This document shows, piece after piece, positions 62,985 through 64,000 of a stretch of DNA of 64,000 nucleotides. The translations under genes were made by a program, and so were the position numbers. The first letter of the stretch is position 1, and every line of letters begins with the position of its first letter. This DNA is from Thalassotalea algicola (GTDB taxonomy: Bacteria > Pseudomonadota > Gammaproteobacteria > Enterobacterales > Alteromonadaceae), in the NCBI RefSeq assembly GCF_012932965.1, contig NZ_JABBXH010000001.1, positions 930,001 to 994,000 on the forward strand. Reading direction: 5' to 3'. The notes under the pieces are model-generated. The model did not search any database. It was not told the origin of the DNA and worked only from the letters and a program-made list of their open reading frames with translations.

Positions 62985-64000
62985 TTATTTGGTTTTTACC
63001 AACTTTGCATAGTAGAAACCATCCATATCTTGCTCACCAGGAATAAGCTGCCAACCAAGACTACCTTGATATTCTGGTAGTTCTACCAACTCAGCATCTG
63101 TTTGGGTTGCTAAAAACTGCTGAATTTGTTCACTATTTTCGTCTGGTAATATACTACATGTAGCGTATAGCAAAGTACCACCGGGCTTTAACAATGACCA
63201 CATTTTTTTCAATATTTGAGCTTGGAGATCCACTAACGCTTTAATATCGTCTGCTTTTCTCAGCCATTTGATGTCCGGGTGTCGTCTAATTACGCCAGTG
63301 GCAGAGCAGGGCGCGTCGAGTAATATTCGGTCAAATAGTTGGCCATCCCACCATGATTCAGGGTTAGTCGCATCGCCGGCGATTAGTTTTGCTTCAAGCT
63401 TTATCCGGTCAAGGTTTTCTTGTACTCGTACTAAACGAGATTCATCGACATCGATCGCTGTCATTTGCTCAATATCGGGCGTGAGTTCCAACATATGGCA
63501 GGTTTTGCCGCCCGGAGCTGCACAACAATCAAGAACAAGGTCGCCAGGCTGACAACCCAATAGGCGAGCGCTTTGCTGTGCTGCTGCGTCTTGCACTGAC
63601 GCTGCACCCACATCAAATTTAGGTAACTTATTAACGTCAATGGCACTAGCCAATTTTAATGCGCCTGATTTCTCGTCCTGATCTGCTATTTCAATTTCTG
63701 ATGCTTCAAGCATTTTAAGGTATTGAGAAGCATTGAACTGGCGATTATTTACCCGTAGCCACATAGGTGGGCGTGATTGGTTTGCAGAGAGTATTGATTG
63801 CCAATTGTTTGGATAAGCTGATTTCACTTTATTAATAAACCATCCAGGGTGGTTATAATTAACAGGCTCAGTAAGTGAGTTGGTACTTACTTCAGGGTTT
63901 CTCTGATAACTCCTAAGAATAGCATTTACCAAGCCTTTGAGGTGACGACACTTGATGTTGCCAGTTGCAGATACTGTTTCATTGAGTGCTGCATGGTCTG
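62985..64000 (-). CDS. rsmB: 16S rRNA (cytosine967-C5)-methyltransferase (5' end outside window)
   Basis: At least 338 residues visible; the family is about 430. The open frame continues upstream past the window edge (ALNETVSATGNIKCRHLKGLVNAIL). The AdoMet domain has DCCAAPGGKTCHML, and the catalytic DAPCSATGVIRRHPDIKW is present. It methylates C967 of 16S rRNA. Confidence 0.95.
   Translation of the reverse strand, partial: DHAALNETVSATGNIKCRHLKGLVNAILRSYQRNPEVSTNSLTEPVNYNHPGWFINKVKSAYPNNWQSILSANQSRPPMWLRVNNRQFNASQYLKMLEASEIEIADQDEKSGALKLASAIDVNKLPKFDVGAASVQDAAAQQSARLLGCQPGDLVLDCCAAPGGKTCHMLELTPDIEQMTAIDVDESRLVRVQENLDRIKLEAKLIAGDATNPESWWDGQLFDRILLDAPCSATGVIRRHPDIKWLRKADDIKALVDLQAQILKKMWSLLKPGGTLLYATCSILPDENSEQIQQFLATQTDAELVELPEYQGSLGWQLIPGEQDMDGFYYAKLVKTK

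Overview
The window is chromosomal DNA from a marine gammaproteobacterium of the Alteromonadales. Gene content and order (mioC-oriC-mnmG, the atp operon beside parAB-rsmG-mnmG, pepQ-yigZ-trkH, AT-rich codon use) suggest a Colwellia/Thalassotalea-like organism; the genus is an inference from style, not from a database search. It covers the replication-origin district plus about 28 kb of flanking, partly accessory, DNA.

Left part (1-9.2 kb): a truncated Rab-like small GTPase, an inner-membrane OmpA-domain protein and a coiled-coil protein form one leftward operon; a class I-like HMG-CoA reductase follows. Next come two phasin genes, the second with a histone-H1-like Lys/Ala/Pro tail. A run of small, same-strand genes (lipoprotein, tiny membrane proteins, GrpB-like, SHOCT-domain protein, secreted protein, 4-TM protein) follows. 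They are separated by TAACAAGCC...GCGTTA-type spacers that look like degenerate integron attC sites; no integrase is visible.

Lipid part (9.2-18.9 kb): patatin-like lipase, DUF445 membrane protein, TetR regulator with a perfect inverted-repeat operator, wax-ester synthase/DGAT-like acyltransferase, a TULIP/DUF1439-like protein, a CPBP membrane protein, an LpxH-like phosphoesterase and a bifunctional OlsF-type ornithine-lipid synthase. With the phasins this suggests active storage and membrane lipid metabolism.

Cell-wall precursor part (18.9-28.8 kb): dapE, glmS with a DeoR-family regulator, mltC, a secreted alpha/beta hydrolase and glmU. Then comes a two-gene unit in which a soluble chemoreceptor-like signalling fragment (probably started by AUU) is coupled to a di-iron oxygen-binding (ODP) metallo-beta-lactamase-fold protein.

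Origin district (28.8-56 kb): atpIBEFHAGDC, parB, parA, rsmG, mnmG, a well-formed oriC (four perfect DnaA boxes, AT-rich unwinding element, many GATC sites), mioC, a LysR regulator, mnmE, yidC, yidD, rnpA, rpmH, then dnaA, dnaN, recF (carrying two parS sites), gyrB, glyQ, glyS and tusA. Origin, initiator, segregation proteins and centromere sites therefore lie within about 15 kb.

Right end (56-64 kb): slt, pepQ, yigZ, trkH, and convergent trkA and rsmB (rsmB runs off the window). No tRNA, rRNA, CRISPR or insertion sequence was seen.
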